Positions 11,843 through 23,955 of a stretch of 64,000 bases of DNA are shown in pieces. The number at the start of each line of letters is the position of its first letter. Position 1 is the first letter of the stretch. Below the pieces are notes generated by a model. The model was not told the DNA's origin, did no database searches, and was given only the letters and a program-made list of their open reading frames with translations. The stretch is from Usnea hakonensis (Eukaryota > Ascomycota > Lecanoromycetes > Lecanorales > Parmeliaceae), in the NCBI GenBank assembly GCA_013423325.1, contig BLJB01000064.1:1-64000 (forward strand), given 5' to 3'. Made by a program: the position numbers and the translations under genes.

Positions 11843-13730
11843 CAAGAGCGAAAAGCGATGATAGGGACGAGAACAACAAGGCTATCATCCTGGCTTGCCT
11901 AAAGGTTTTCAACAATGAAGGACTGTTTTCAAGATTGTCGAATAAAAATCGATGTGGAAACGATAGCTAAATTGTTTAGTAATTTTTATCACGAATCATT
12001 CTCGAGGAGGCCTGTAAACTGAGCTTTAGGTCTAGCATATATTTTGATCATTCATAAGTATTTGAGTAAACTTTATTACCAAATAATATCCTTTGCTCCC
12101 GTTCCAATCACCGGACACTGAATTCCAAAGATGGCAATCAGTCTGAATTACAGAACACGACGTACCAATTTATCCCCCAGTCTCCTAGTATCTCGAGCTC
12201 AGCTCACGATGTCTAACACAAAAAGCAAGATCTGTTGTATCAATCGTAAGATCTTCTCACTCAGCCTCATACTTTCAAACGTGTATCTATCCATTTATTG
12301 CCAGTGTGGTCTTTGTGTAAGATACTGCCATCTGTTCGGTTGACGATCAGAGCTTAGTGCTTCGTTCGCCACATCTACAAATGATCAAATGCTCAGGAGG
12401 TAGCAGTAACAGTGGTTGGCCTGTCTCATTGCCATGGGCAGGCCGAACAGTGACCCCTGAAGGTATATTCAGGCCTTGCCACAGCACTAAGAAGACTCCC
12501 ATATCTATTCGATATAGACCTGGAGTAGATAGATATGTATATATACAGGTAGGGGTGGGTGGGCGAAAAAAGACTGCAATGCAATGAAGGAGACTCTGAA
12601 AGAGACGAATCGACTGAAGAGCCACTGCCAGTGCAAATCACCCTATTTATGGACTCCTGAAAGGACACAGTCTCCTGATTCTCATGCCCTGGCCATGGCC
12701 ACCGAATTCCTGCACCGAAACAACACCGAAACCAGTCATGCAATATGCGATATCCGAAATCACTAACCCCCAGTCCTACTGTGGCGATCCTTGGTAGGAG
12801 AAACAGAGCTCACAAAAGAGCTCACAGGGTATATTGCTGGTCTCTGTACTACAATGCTTACACCAGCTCGACTAGGAGACAGTCACTCCAAGGACGATTC
12901 TGAAAGACGACAGCCGTCCTATCCAGACTGTCTCTTCCCAGGGTCCAGTCATTCACCCCTGAGTCGAAAACTCTTTGGGTGACTCCAGTATGTCATGCCA
13001 AATGATCTCGGCGCGAGCCAGAAAATATTGTTCTCGAGAACGTTTCTCCTTGGGCTATTCTCTAGGACAGGACGTCGCGGCTAACGCGTTGGCTTCTCAC
13101 CTTTTGAGGCAGCTTTTGAGCGCAAGGTGCAAGGAATGTGCTGTATACGAAAAATTCTGAGAGTATCAAGGGAAGAGATTCTCAAGAGCTAGGGAAGGGC
13201 AATAAAAGTCTGCATCTTAATCCTTGATATGTCATCAAGCAAGGAGTATCTTGTCCCAAGGGCTCTTACTTAGCCAATTCGTGAATGAAGGTAAGTCTTG
13301 CTACCTTTATCTCGAAAGTTTTCATGGTCTGTGTTACTAATGTTTCGTCGTGCCTATTCCATGCAAGAGATTACGCCTCGAATCATAAAAGCCTCATAGG
13401 CCTTGGAAATAGTCGCTCTAACCACCCGATATGATTTGTCCGAGCAGAAGCTCGAAGCAGATCAGTGCCACACAGACTTATAGCTAAATCACGAATGCTA
13501 CACTGATAATCGAGGCTTGCAAAGATCGATTCCGAAGTTAGAAGCCGTATATTCATCTCAGTCTTATGGTTCATCATCCACATGTTCAAGGCTTAGTATA
13601 ATTTGAAAGAAGGCCCCGGAAAGGGGTCAAGGGCGTTCGCTTTGTTCAAACAGGTGTCTCAAAATTCCTTTCCAGACATGGCTCGCGACCCTATGCACTA
13701 AAAACTGAAAAGAGAACCAGACATGGGCTT
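11843..13730. other. Spacer, no gene seen
   Basis: About 1.9 kb. Several short frames exist on both strands between 12.1 and 13.2 kb, but none has motifs, a splice-consistent extension or a recognisable family. A small pyrimidine/purine-biased tract lies near 12530-12580. Confidence 0.5.
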
Positions 13731-14915
13731 CTACCGCGCCATTATTGCATCAAATACCTTGTCGTAGAACGCCTGCTTCCCAACGCTAGTATAGTATCTA
13801 ATTGCGGTTGCCAAGTCCTGACCCGCTTGGTCGCCCAAAACATCCGACAATATGGGTGCTTGTCCCTTTCTTCTTTCATATTCCTTGACCATTGCCAGAT
13901 AGTCACCACGATCATTGATCATAGTCCTGGTATCCTCAGCCTTAGCAACGCCATTCTCATCATAGTTCCATGGTGCGTCTATGAGCCGAGGGCACACACT
14001 CAATGTAAGTGGAAACTCGACAGTTTCCCAAGGGGCAGACTGCGCATATTCCCAATCAATCACCCCTAGTACCTTCCAATTATCGTCCACAATGATGTTG
14101 CTATGGAAGAAGTCCGGGTGGATCAGGGGAAATGGACCATGATCACGAACGGCGATCCTGCCTGCCAGGGCTGAGACTCTCTGTGGAAACGCCAACACGC
14201 CGCTCAGTATCTCATCGCCGTAAATTCCACACATTTCTTTGAGACCATTGGTACCGCCGTAGAAAGGCGTGGCTTTCGCCCAGGCTCGAAGGTACTCTGT
14301 CGCGGTATTGAACGGGCCGCCTAGCCTCGGGAGCGGGCCAACATCGTACGTCCCGTCTGGGTTTCGAATGATAGAACCTATCTTTGAGAAAGTGATGGAT
14401 GATATTTCCACTTGGTATTCCGCGAGAGATCTGCAGAAAGAGGCTTTGTGCTCGGGATGTATGAGACGGTCGTTTAGGTCGACCGCGGCATTACCTTGTA
14501 AAGCTTCCATCAGTATGAAATGTGCCCCGATGAGTTCTGTATCTGCGCTGTAGCCGTGGACCTCCGGCACTGGAATAGCCGTGAGCTCCCTGACGAGCTC
14601 GATACAGTCGACCTCCCCTTGGACTAGTCTGTTTGCCTCCTGATCTATTGGCGGCAGCCGGATGCGAGCTATCCACTGGGCGCCATTGGAGAAGTTTAGG
14701 ATGCGGATCACGTTGCGGCCTCCCATGGCAATCTGTGGATCGAGGGTGCATTGTTCATTTCCGTTCAAGCTAGACGCAAAAAGACAGAGTGCTTCCCATT
14801 TGATGCTTGCAAGGAATGGTTGTACTTTGGGAAATCGACCGTTAACATAGCTATGGTCTTGCCATTTGTAGCCTCCAAAAGAATCTTTTTCCATTGAGGG
14901 GTTCGCTAGACTCAA
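13731..14915 (-). CDS. APH-family (aminoglycoside phosphotransferase-like) kinase
   Basis: A single-exon 394-residue protein with the protein-kinase-like APH/choline-kinase fold. The catalytic loop is HPDFFHSN (residues 266-273; His266, Asp268, Asn273) and the Mg-binding motif is VIDWEYA with Asp287. The N-lobe has strands such as WIARIRL (81-87) and hinge-region text HFILMEALQGNAA (132-144). In fungi this large family is mostly of unknown substrate and is not normally linked to antibiotic resistance, so only small-molecule or protein phosphotransfer is inferred. Asp268 sits after HP instead of the more usual HG, a common fungal variant. The ATG at 14915 is the first in frame. No sign of decay. 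Confidence 0.9.
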   Translation of the reverse strand: MSLANPSMEKDSFGGYKWQDHSYVNGRFPKVQPFLASIKWEALCLFASSLNGNEQCTLDPQIAMGGRNVIRILNFSNGAQWIARIRLPPIDQEANRLVQGEVDCIELVRELTAIPVPEVHGYSADTELIGAHFILMEALQGNAAVDLNDRLIHPEHKASFCRSLAEYQVEISSITFSKIGSIIRNPDGTYDVGPLPRLGGPFNTATEYLRAWAKATPFYGGTNGLKEMCGIYGDEILSGVLAFPQRVSALAGRIAVRDHGPFPLIHPDFFHSNIIVDDNWKVLGVIDWEYAQSAPWETVEFPLTLSVCPRLIDAPWNYDENGVAKAEDTRTMINDRGDYLAMVKEYERRKGQAPILSDVLGDQAGQDLATAIRYYTSVGKQAFYDKVFDAIMAR

Positions 14916-17386
14916 ATCAGGCTTAAAAGATTTTGATTTGTCGATGACAGGTTTGCAGAGAGAATCAAAAGCGGTGCTCGAGTTGTATCAGTTCTACAAT
15001 TAAGCAACTCTGTAATCACTTCAGGAAGCTGTGAGAAGTGAATGATCTTAATGACTGTGGCACGTAAAATCTGCCATGTCGGCTACCAAATAATGAGAAA
15101 ATTAGTCGATTCACGGGTGCGCGACTAAACCATCTGTTCAAGTTTGAGAGCGAAAATCTATCCGTGTTAGTCTACATGAAGTATAGCGGCTTACTGGGTT
15201 GAAAAGCTTCTGTGGTAGTCGCCTATACTACTAAACCCCTAGCCTCGGTAGTAGGTTTCGCGTTCAACCATACGATATTCTTTGACTGGCTAGATACTAC
15301 ACGCGGTCCATATCTCCAATTCTCTATTAGCGTTCCCTCACTCCACGCACCAACCAGCCGACTTCAGTGACATACAATGGCATATGCGATTTAGCAACCT
15401 TCAGCAGCTCTGTATGGGTCGGCGTCTACAGTGTCCCGGCGACCACAGTCGCGCATGAGGACATCACAATTTCCCCCCCTGACCTGGACAATGGCTTCTA
15501 TGGGACCTTGGGTACGGCTGTAGATGGTCTTGGCGGTGCCATTGCGGGTGTGATCCCGGGCGGGTCCATTTTGGCTAGATTCCTGGGTATCATCGCTGCT
15601 GCCTACGCATTGTAGGATGTCGTTACTGGGCATGATCGACTCCTTACCGGTGTTCGAGGCTCGGTGTTTGCCGATGCCTGCCCTCGGCCGCCAAAGAAGA
15701 CCGTGGGAGCACTTTTTGAGCGTGAGAGCGGTCTGTCTACAAGCCATCAGCCAAGTGAACGTTTGCCCAAGTGTTTCATCAAAGGTACAACCGTTGTGTT
15801 TTCACAAGAAGAGTTGCTAGATTGTTATCGAATTCTACCATAGTTTGGCACTAGCAACCATAGGGAGAATCCGCCGGAGACACCACTCGACCGAAAAAAA
15901 TAAGCAGTGGGAAAAAAATAAGCAGCGTTGAGGTTGCAAGCAAATAATCGCAGCCGGTGGTGTCTTCGGACATCATTCCTACAGCCCAGATACAATACCC
16001 ACACACAACCTGCTCTTTATACTGAGACCCAGTACGCTGCTGCATTTGCACATAGCCTTCCATCAAAACTTGGACGCGATGCAGAGGTAGTACGAAATGA
16101 CTCTTCGCATCACCATGACACAAGAGAGTGGGTTCATTGCGACGTTTCCCTTGCCCAATAAGTTCTCCACGAAGGGTGGCCTGGTGGAAAGATTCATGGA
16201 GGATTTGAAATACTGCGATATATATAAATCAAAACCATAATCAAAACGGCCGGTGTCCAGGGAGAAGGATGCTTCCAGCTTTATAATCATAGACCGGGGT
16301 CTACAATCCTATGCCAATCGCGAAGTATCCTAGCCGGCGCCGAAACTCCTACCGGTTACCATAAAGCCGTTTCGTTCCTGGCCCCTTTTGAAGAAATCAC
16401 TACTATTGTGTCGTCAGAGTATCATCTCTGACGAATCCTTTGTTCCTTCCGCCACGAGCTGAGGAACAACCAGGTACGGTCATCTCATAGCCAATCGGGT
16501 CATCGGCATCATTTGTTAAAGCGAGTATGGCAAAGCGGCGACGGCGCACCGGGATGAGTGATCATGTTGCTCACGAGGACCAACTTTCAGAGAGGTTGCT
16601 CTTTGGTGTTCGGGTATTCCGGTTGCGCCGGCGGCTTTGCTTATCCTTCGTGTTTCAGAAAGTGTTGTCAGACGGGCAATTCCGTCCAACCTCATCTCTT
16701 CCGTGAACCATTTTAGTGATTAGATATCCTTCGTATTTGAATTGGATGCGGACTTCCAATTTTAGTACTTCAAACAGCGAGTATCCGCGTCAGCTAGTCT
16801 TACCAGGAATCTGGCTGCTCGGCGTGATTTCGCGATTAGTTTCTGGTGACCAGCTTTGTTTCGCGTTGCTCTGCAAGGGCTTCCTGGAGCTGAGAGGCTT
16901 GCCAATACTAGCCACCTTCATGTTTTACAAGGCGACTATGAGCACCATGTTGCTGATGGCTCTCATATACAATGACAATATTCCTGTCTCTACCCATATT
17001 CTTTCATCAGCTCAGAGACTTGGCAACACCAACAATTTGTAAAGATGGGAACATTACTGACATCATCAGTTGGATCAGCTTACTTCATCATATAGTTGTA
17101 TTGGCGGTACTCAGCTGGTCAGCCATGTAGATGCCACCTCCGGGACGTTCGGGAAAAGCCAGGTCACCAAAATTCATAAAGCCTCCACGATTGCTCCGGA
17201 GGAGTATGTGGTTGGAGGCTAGAACGACAGTCCTTTTCTAGTCATCATAAGCAACCATCTTGTCTATTCGCCAGACTTTGAATTCGGGATGTGGTCGACT
17301 CCGAGTTCTTGAGGTATATCCGTTCACGATGTCTGTCTCTTATCCCTCAGTGAGACCGGCACCGACCTTCTTGAAATAATCCAGAG
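14916..17386. other. Spacer with weak open frames, no firm gene
   Basis: About 2.5 kb. A frame at 15367-15615 (+) ends in a Gly/Ala-rich hydrophobic tail (AVDGLGGAIAGVIPGG) and another at 16716-17042 (+) has hydrophobic stretches. Neither matches a family I know nor shows splice-consistent neighbours, so I do not call them genes. The remaining DNA shows nothing. Confidence 0.4.
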
Positions 17387-19213
17387 ATGGGCGCTTCGGT
17401 AGACTTGACTAGATTACCAGAAGTGGAAAAGAATGAGGATACTACCAGCAGTGAATTTGGCACAAGTTCTTCTCACAGCTCAAGCACCAACCTGGTCAAA
17501 CGTGCAAGGGACGCCCATAATGCGAAAGCAAACGTGGTGCGATACTCGGTCGGACTCGGCTCCTTCTTTTCGACTGTAGGACTCATGTCTGTTGTCTTGA
17601 TTATAGCTCTTGACAATTACATCATAGGTATGAAGGTCATTCTGTCCGTGACTTATCTCTTACTGAGGGCAATAGTCAATGCCCTGCCCAAATTGGTGAC
17701 CTCCTTCAACGATCTTGGCGTGGTTGGCTGGTATGGAAGCTCATACTTCTTGACCCTGACATCATTTCAACCTTTGTTCGGCCAACTCTGCACCTTATAT
17801 CCGATAAAGACTGTATATCTGTTATCAATCCTCACTTTTGAGATTGGCTCCATCGTCAGCGCATCTGCGACTTCATCGGCTGCTTTCATTCTTGGTCGAA
17901 TTATATCTGGAGCTGCTGCAGCTGGGCTTTGGTGTGGAACACTCACGCTCATTTCCCAAACGATACCATTGGAGAAGAGGCACCTTCATCTATCAGCAGT
18001 TACGAGTCTGTATGGAGTCATTTCCGCATCAGGATCGTTGCTTGGGGGAGTTTTCGCCAACTCGTCCAAGTTGACCTGGAGGTTTTGCTTCTGGATAAAT
18101 TTGCGTAAGGCAAATGTTCTGTCTTGGCTCCACTCATCGATATGCTGACGATTTGTAGCCATGGGTTTCGTATCTTTCTTGGTCATACTTATTTTTCTCA
18201 AACCTCCTCCACCTCCCAAATCGGCTTTGTCACTCTCTCCCAAACAGAAGTTTGGCAGGCTGGATATGGGTGGTGTTGTGCTTTTGACTTCGGCTCTCGT
18301 TTGTTTGCTGCTGGGTTTGATGTGGGGTGGCACCTCTCTTCCTTGGTCTGACTCGACTGTTTGGGGCTGTCTGCTGGGCTTCGGGTTGTTGGCCATCGCT
18401 TTTGTAACTCTGCAGATCAAACTTCAAGACAGGTATCCACTACCTTAAGGTCCACGATCTAGCGAAGCTATGATTGATTATATCTGTAGGGCCACGGTAC
18501 CGATCCGAATACTCTCACAGCGCAGTGCCGCTGCTGGTTGCGCTTTCACGCTTTTCCTATCAATGGCAGTCAGCGCTCATGTCTACTATCTTCCTTTTTA
18601 CTTCCAATCAGTCTTAGGCACATCTGCTCGCCAGTCGGGAATCAACACTCTTCCATACCTTTTTTCACTCCTTGTCGGGCCTATCATTAGTGGCGCTATG
18701 TCCCAGCTCATAGGACATCATCTTCCCCTTATGCTAGGAGGCTCTATACTTGCGACGATTGGATCTGGACTTCTCTTCACTTTAAGTCCAGGGAGCACAA
18801 CGAGCCAGTGGATAGGATATCAAGTCCTTGCCGCAACGGGTGCTGGCCTGTGTCGTCAGATGACTTTCAGCGCCGTGCCACTGATGCTTCCAGCAGACGA
18901 TCTCGCCACAGCGAGCGCCCTTGTCGCTTTCTACAGCAGTCTTGGTCCTACATTGGCGATCGGAATCGAGCAGTGCATATTCATCAACGAGCTGGAGCGG
19001 CGCACTGCAGGACTGCCCGGCGACATCGTGAGCGTTGTCATGCAGAAAGGAGCCGTCGACGTGAGCGCTTTGGTGGCTGCTCCGTTCCGAGGAGCAGTGA
19101 GAGTCTCCATCAATTACGCTATCACGCGAGCATTTGCCATATCCATTCCATGCGCTGGAGCTGCGTTGTGCTGTACTCTTGTGATGGATTGGAGCAAGGT
19201 CCGCAGAAAGTAG
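17387..19213 (+). CDS. MFS drug/toxin efflux transporter
   Basis: Four exons join in phase: 17387-17627, 17676-18104, 18159-18432 and 18490-19213, giving 555 residues. The N terminus is a Ser/Thr-rich cytosolic tail of about 60 residues. Membrane segments follow throughout, starting at VGLMSVVLIIALDNYII, a variant of the LDxT start of the DHA2 group. GWYGSSYFLT, FILGRIISGAAAAG, and WRFCFWINLP+MGF are standard landmarks of 14-segment DHA2-type exporters (TRI12/azole-pump-like). Such proteins export drugs or secondary metabolites by proton antiport at the plasma or vacuolar membrane; the substrate is unknown. The first intron (48 bp, 17628-17675) is a multiple of three and lacks stops, so an automated gene model may retain it. 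No biosynthetic cluster is visible beside it. Confidence 0.93.
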
Positions 19214-21114
19214 CAATGGCTTATACGTCGGTGTCCATTATCGAGAATCAATAACCTTGCCAGGTTCTAGCTAGTTAAGTCAGCTTTGCGAAAACAGAAG
19301 CCACAACTACAGCTTGACGGGATAGGCATCTCGAACAAAAGGAGACAGCACGTACACTACTGATTCCCATTGCAAGATCGCTGTCGAGGCATAGACATAA
19401 TGCGGAATCTTTCGCCATTATCAAAACGAACAAACGTTTACCTCGACTAAGCCTTCTGATGCTGACATTCCGCCATCAGATGTTGACATGACGTAAGCAA
19501 AATAATTGAACCAATGAGTCGAGAACACGAAGCCACTGCATAATCATTTATCTCTCTAGGTAAAAGATTGGGTCAGTCTTTGTCAAACCCGCAGTCATGA
19601 ATCAATAATACGGAGTAAGATTTGTGGTGTACTCGCCAATTTTAGCACCAAAGAAAGTCCCTCAATTTGCTCCAAAGCATTGAGTGAACAATGGCTCATT
19701 CGTCCCAATACCCTTCCCGCACAACAGAATTACGTGTCTTTCTCCATGGAACATCGTCCGCAGACCCATGAGAGACATCATGACTTTCGAAGCCGCCATA
19801 CTTTAGTAGCTCTCATGTCAGCGATCTCGCTGTATCTTGACTAAACTATCTATAAATTACTACCGGAACAACGGAGAAGGATCATTTACTTGACATCTCA
19901 GCTTATCGACCGTGATGTCTATTAAAACCCACCATTTCCCCGCCACATTTCCCTTATCTATCAAGGCTCTCAATGTACCTTCGAGAAGATCTCACAATGT
20001 TCTATAGGATCGGTGAGGAACGATACCGGACACCTGTAACGGAACTTGCGATAACCTCTAATCATACAACAGTAGGAATGCCTAGAGTGGGATCGCGACT
20101 TAGCACTCGAGTCCGACGGATTTACCATGTACTCTGGAATTTCATGATAAGATTACCGCTCAATAAGTGCTCAATGGTAACCAAGTCAGCCGATTCGCTG
20201 GAGAACAGCGAAGGGAAAAAACCCCTACCTTAAAACCCCCCTGGTGCCAGCTGCAGAGCCGTGGGGCTTAGACTAACCCCGGCCCTCCCCGGAATAAAGT
20301 AGCCAGTAGGAGCTACCTCGGCCGCGGAGCTTTGTTGAGCTGAAATCTAAATCTGCGCCTCGGAGAGTTTTCGGGTAGATTCGTAAGCCCAAGCTCAGCC
20401 CCAAGCCTGGCAGGATTCGACCCAGTATCCCATCGGTTTAAGTTGTACGAAGACCCGGAATACGAGAGTACTATGAAAATCGACACAAACTACGATTGGA
20501 AATATATAAACACTCCAAAGAAAGCCTCTCTGGAATCAGAGATTTCCGACAAGAGTAAGATAAAGATTCTAAATCGAAAATTGTGGGTGCTGTCAAGGTA
20601 CCTGTTTCATGTGCCAGTGGCTTATGCATGCGCCGTGCAGGTACGCCCATTATCAGTCACTGCTACGTTCACACCGTCGCAGCTCACCCGACTCTTCGTC
20701 CCTGGAAGAAAGAAAAAGGGGTAAACTTCTCAAGAGCACTGGAAGAATCTTTAAAGTGCGATGCTAAAGGTTCAGAGATTTGCTACTCCCTACGCTGGAG
20801 AGACCGTGGCTTCGGCAGAAACCGTTAAGTCTTCAACGGTCCAAAGTGGCTTCTTGCAGTGATAAAGAGGGTAGCAATGCAAGATGTCATCATCTCGTCA
20901 TCTAGTCGGAAAGTTTCATATCATTACACCACATTGCACTGCTCAGGGGGCGCAGTAGGGCCATCTCGAATTCCAAGAAATTCCCATCATTCCGCCATAA
21001 AACAATCGAACGGAACCCTTCAACAGAGAGTCTCACTTGTGTATCCCTCTTTAAACATTTTCAAATCACCATACCGCATTCTTTACTTTCATTTGAAATT
21101 GATGAGATCCAGTA
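19214..21114. other. Spacer with a GC-rich patch, no gene seen
   Basis: About 1.9 kb. From about 20225 to 20420 there is a GC-rich patch (CCCC, GGCC, CTCGG words) unlike its surroundings that may be an old insertion, but no inverted or direct repeat ends are convincing. Short frames around 19973-20830 have no motifs. Confidence 0.4.
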
Positions 21115-22002
21115 ATGGCTAAGGCGCAAACGTGCTATTATCCTAATAGCACTGCCTCCATTGACACGCCATGTCACTCTGATGCAGCAGCAAGTGCATG
21201 CTGCAACGATGGAGATACATGCTTGAGCAATGGTCTTTGTCTCGCACAACATGGTCCGGAAGTGATAAGTAGGGGCAGCTGCACCGATCAATCCTGGGAA
21301 AGCCCCAGTTGTCCGCAGCACTGCGCAGATGGTACGCTTCCTTCAGGCAGCGTTGAAGCTTTTCCTTTTCAATCCTGGCTGCGGCCTAGTCTTAGTCTTG
21401 ATGCTGAAGCTAGATTCGCAGTCGAAATAGGAGCTGGAGCTCCCATATTCTTTGTTGGTGTGATACAAGGCCAATGGCTATCCTGCTGTAGCACGTGGAA
21501 AGATAACACATGCGACATTGCCACCAAAGGAAGCAACGCGCCGTTCTTCCTTGAAGCCGGACGGGTGATTTTCAATCGCACATCTGGATCTACATCTACC
21601 AATATCACGGAACTCGCTACTGTTACTCTGACTACCACCTTTACCAGCACAGTCACGGCAGCGGCATTAACATCCCCATCAAGCTCTCCCTCTGTTTCCA
21701 GTACATCACTATCGTGTTCGAATAAAGAAGCAGCGGTAGGGGCCGGACTTGGCGTAAGCCTCGGGCTAGCACTTATTTTCGCGTTGGGGTTACTGTGGAG
21801 ACAAAGGAAGCACAAGCAGGGCTTGAGTGCAGATGCTCAAAAACAGGAATGCAGGTATAACGAAATGATGCCCAGAGTTATGACTGTTAGCGGAGCACAA
21901 CACCAACAAACGCAGCAGCTTCCTGCTTGGATCCCTGACGAATTGGACGGTCGACCAAGGTCTTTCCCCCCAGAAATGGCGGACAGGCCGAGAGGAGCTT
22001 GA
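21115..22002 (+). CDS. Cys-rich single-pass membrane protein, fungal orphan family
   Basis: A 295-residue frame. The N-terminal region has the Cys pattern of a widespread Pezizomycotina family of unknown function: TCYYPNSTAS, DTPC, SACCNDGDTCLSNGLCL, then RGSCTDQSW and CP..C. A second part has GQWLSCC and CDIAT, then a Ser/Thr-rich stalk (TSPSSSPSVSSTS), one membrane segment (AAVGAGLGVSLGLALIFALGLLW) and a basic cytosolic tail (RQRKHK). It looks like a cell-surface protein or wall sensor. A clear signal peptide is missing. Bases from 21332 onward (donor GTACGC, several AG acceptors up to about 21469) may be an in-frame intron, because this part reads less like the family. The start at 21115 fits the family start (QTCYYPN). 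Confidence 0.62.
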   Translation: MAKAQTCYYPNSTASIDTPCHSDAAASACCNDGDTCLSNGLCLAQHGPEVISRGSCTDQSWESPSCPQHCADGTLPSGSVEAFPFQSWLRPSLSLDAEARFAVEIGAGAPIFFVGVIQGQWLSCCSTWKDNTCDIATKGSNAPFFLEAGRVIFNRTSGSTSTNITELATVTLTTTFTSTVTAAALTSPSSSPSVSSTSLSCSNKEAAVGAGLGVSLGLALIFALGLLWRQRKHKQGLSADAQKQECRYNEMMPRVMTVSGAQHQQTQQLPAWIPDELDGRPRSFPPEMADRPRGA

Positions 22003-22609
22003 TATAAGGTGGTAGAGAGGCATATACAATTTGCTTGATTTGTAGGGATGTGAACTTGGCGGATCATTTGCTTTTTATCGATTATAAACATCCAGCGTCG
22101 ACGATCTTTGATGGAAACATTAACAGGCCCTCCGGATCTCAGCGCTCAAGCTCAAGCTTAAGTTGGGATTGCCTGCTTATCAAGTACCACCCGGCCCTAA
22201 AGTGATTCACACTCCACAGATAAAACGTCGCCCGCGTACTTATCTGACGAGGAGGAAGTTTACCCGGGCCGCTCTCCAGTCATAAACATATATATATATA
22301 TGATCAAACGTGCGACTAGGTATAAGATTCTTCGAGAAAAATGAATCTTCAGAGCTGTTTGAACCAAAAATATCACCCTGCCAAAAAAATTAGAAAAACC
22401 ATGAGAGGCTGTGCATCCAACATGGGGTAAACTTGCCATTTTCCAACATGCACATGCACATGCACGGATATGACCACGTATCTCCGAAACCCAGGTGCAA
22501 GCTCGGATCAGAAGCTCTTTCGACCCAAGCAGGCTAAAGTTGCTATACGTACACACATGTCATGAGTGGAATGCCGATCCCTGGGAAGGTCACCAATCAA
22601 AACCTCCAC
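22003..22609. other. Spacer, no gene seen
   Basis: About 600 bp of non-coding sequence, with a short TA dinucleotide run near 22288-22302 and repeated CACATG words near 22449-22463. Confidence 0.5.
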
Positions 22610-22676
22610 CCTCCCCCCCCCCCCCCCCACCCNNAGGTCACCAAACAAAACCCCCCCCCCCCCCCCCCCCCCCCAA
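22610..22676. repeat. Poly-C tract with a two-base assembly gap
   Basis: Two runs of C flank two N bases at 22633-22634. The N bases and homopolymers show that length here was not resolved. Open frames crossing it, which encode only proline or glycine, are artefacts. Confidence 0.9.
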
Positions 22677-22918
22677 ACCTAAATTGCCGTCTTTCACTAC
22701 ACACGTGCACATGTACAGGACCTGATTTGACCACCCAAACTCGAGGACAAAAATCCCTCAACGCAACACACACAAACAAAGATTCGCTAAAAATATCGCG
22801 CCAGTCCCATAATCTTACAAGTCTACAGAATTGACCCGTCACAGGTACTCGTACGACGCCGATCCCCCCCCCTTTCCTTCTCCCTTTGCCCCCCGAAAAA
22901 AAAAATACCAAACCACCT

Positions 22919-23280
22919 AAGGCTCCCAACGGTTGAACCGTTAGTTCAAAAAGCCTAAACTGGTTCAAATAAGACTATATACACGGTTCGTAGTTAGTTA
23001 AGAAGTACAAACCGTTAAACTAGTAGTTAAACCGTTCAACTACTAGTTTAGGCCTAAAAATCGTAGTATATAGAAAGGCATTTACGCTAAGCCTCTTCGC
23101 GTTAGCATCTAAGAAAGGCGCTAATCTAAAGAGGCTTAGCGCAAATAAATCTCAAAAAAATCTAGACTATTAGTTGAACCACTAACTACTTAATTATACT
23201 AGGAACCAACCAACCAACTACCAAATTGGACTGGTTTAACGATTAGTTAGCCGGTTCGTGGTTCAACCATTAGGAGCCTT
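22919..23280. mobile_element. MITE-like element with imperfect terminal inverted repeats
   Basis: The ends match in inverted orientation: AAGGCTCCCAACGGTTGA at the left and, on the other strand of the right end, AAGGCTCCTAATGGTTGA. The match extends to about 21 bp with two differences, both C/T. Inside are two more inverted repeats, 23017-23028 with 23038-23049, and 23081-23106 with 23120-23145. The element is about 362 bp, AT-rich and has no coding potential, as expected for a non-autonomous DNA transposon. A target-site duplication is not evident next to the ends. The superfamily cannot be named from the ends alone. Confidence 0.7.
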
Positions 23281-23835
23281 GAAACCAACCCGCCTTTCCA
23301 TCAAAAACTCCCCCAATCCAAACCCCCCCATCCAATCCAACGCAACCCAATCCAACCGTCCCAAAGAAGAACAAACCCCACCCTTCCTTCCCAATTACCT
23401 CATTTTTCCAGAACCCCCTCACCCCTCGCCGGGGGCCTACCAAAGCGACTAAGTGAAGCCAACAAGAAGAGCAAAAGCGGACAATGGATATTTCTTGCAG
23501 GTAGGGAGGGAGGGAGGTAGGTACGTTTCTCTCACCACCCCCCTCTCACCACACCCCCCCCCCAATCCCCTCCAACCCCCTCCCATCCAATCTCATGAAG
23601 GTTCGATTCCCACATATCTTGCCCCCTCACTCGTGCTCTCAAACAATCAACTCTCAGAAAGCAGCATGTACATGCCTTGTCGCGCAGGCAGTAAACGCTA
23701 TCTCCCTTCACTCCACAGTTTCACAGAGTAAGTTTTTCGACATTAGACTCGCGAGCTGCTGGCGTTGAATGGGAAGGTGGAGGAGAGGGGGGAAAAGGGG
23801 GGAGGGTGTTGGGGGGGGGGGGTTCGTACTGGGTA
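23281..23835. repeat. Low-complexity C-rich then G-rich DNA
   Basis: C-rich text (CCAATCC, CCCCC runs) up to about 23600 is followed by G-rich text with a long G run near 23811-23822. No gene is supported; the open frames are Pro-rich by composition. Confidence 0.6.
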
Positions 23836-23854
23836 GGATGGGAAGCGTTAGGAA

Positions 23855-23955
23855 GGGATGGGATGGGATGGGATAGGATAGGATAGGATAGGATAGGATA
23901 GCGAAGCAGTGTGATTTAGTGATATGATAGGGTGGAATAGGATAGGATAGGATAG
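23855..23955. repeat. Pentanucleotide GGATA/GGGAT microsatellite
   Basis: Tandem 5-bp units: GGGAT copies pass into GGATA copies up to about 23901. After a break containing GCGAAGCAG, a second array of GGATA runs at about 23936-23955 and is again followed by GCGGAGCAG, so a larger unit is also duplicated. It is not a telomeric repeat of the TTAGGG type. Confidence 0.85.

Noticed and set aside
22495..22968. Proline- or glycine-rich open frames across the poly-C tract
   Set aside because: They are translations of homopolymer C with N bases; no coding evidence.
23855..23955. Interstitial telomere repeat
   Set aside because: The unit is GGATA/GGGAT, period five, not TTAGGG.
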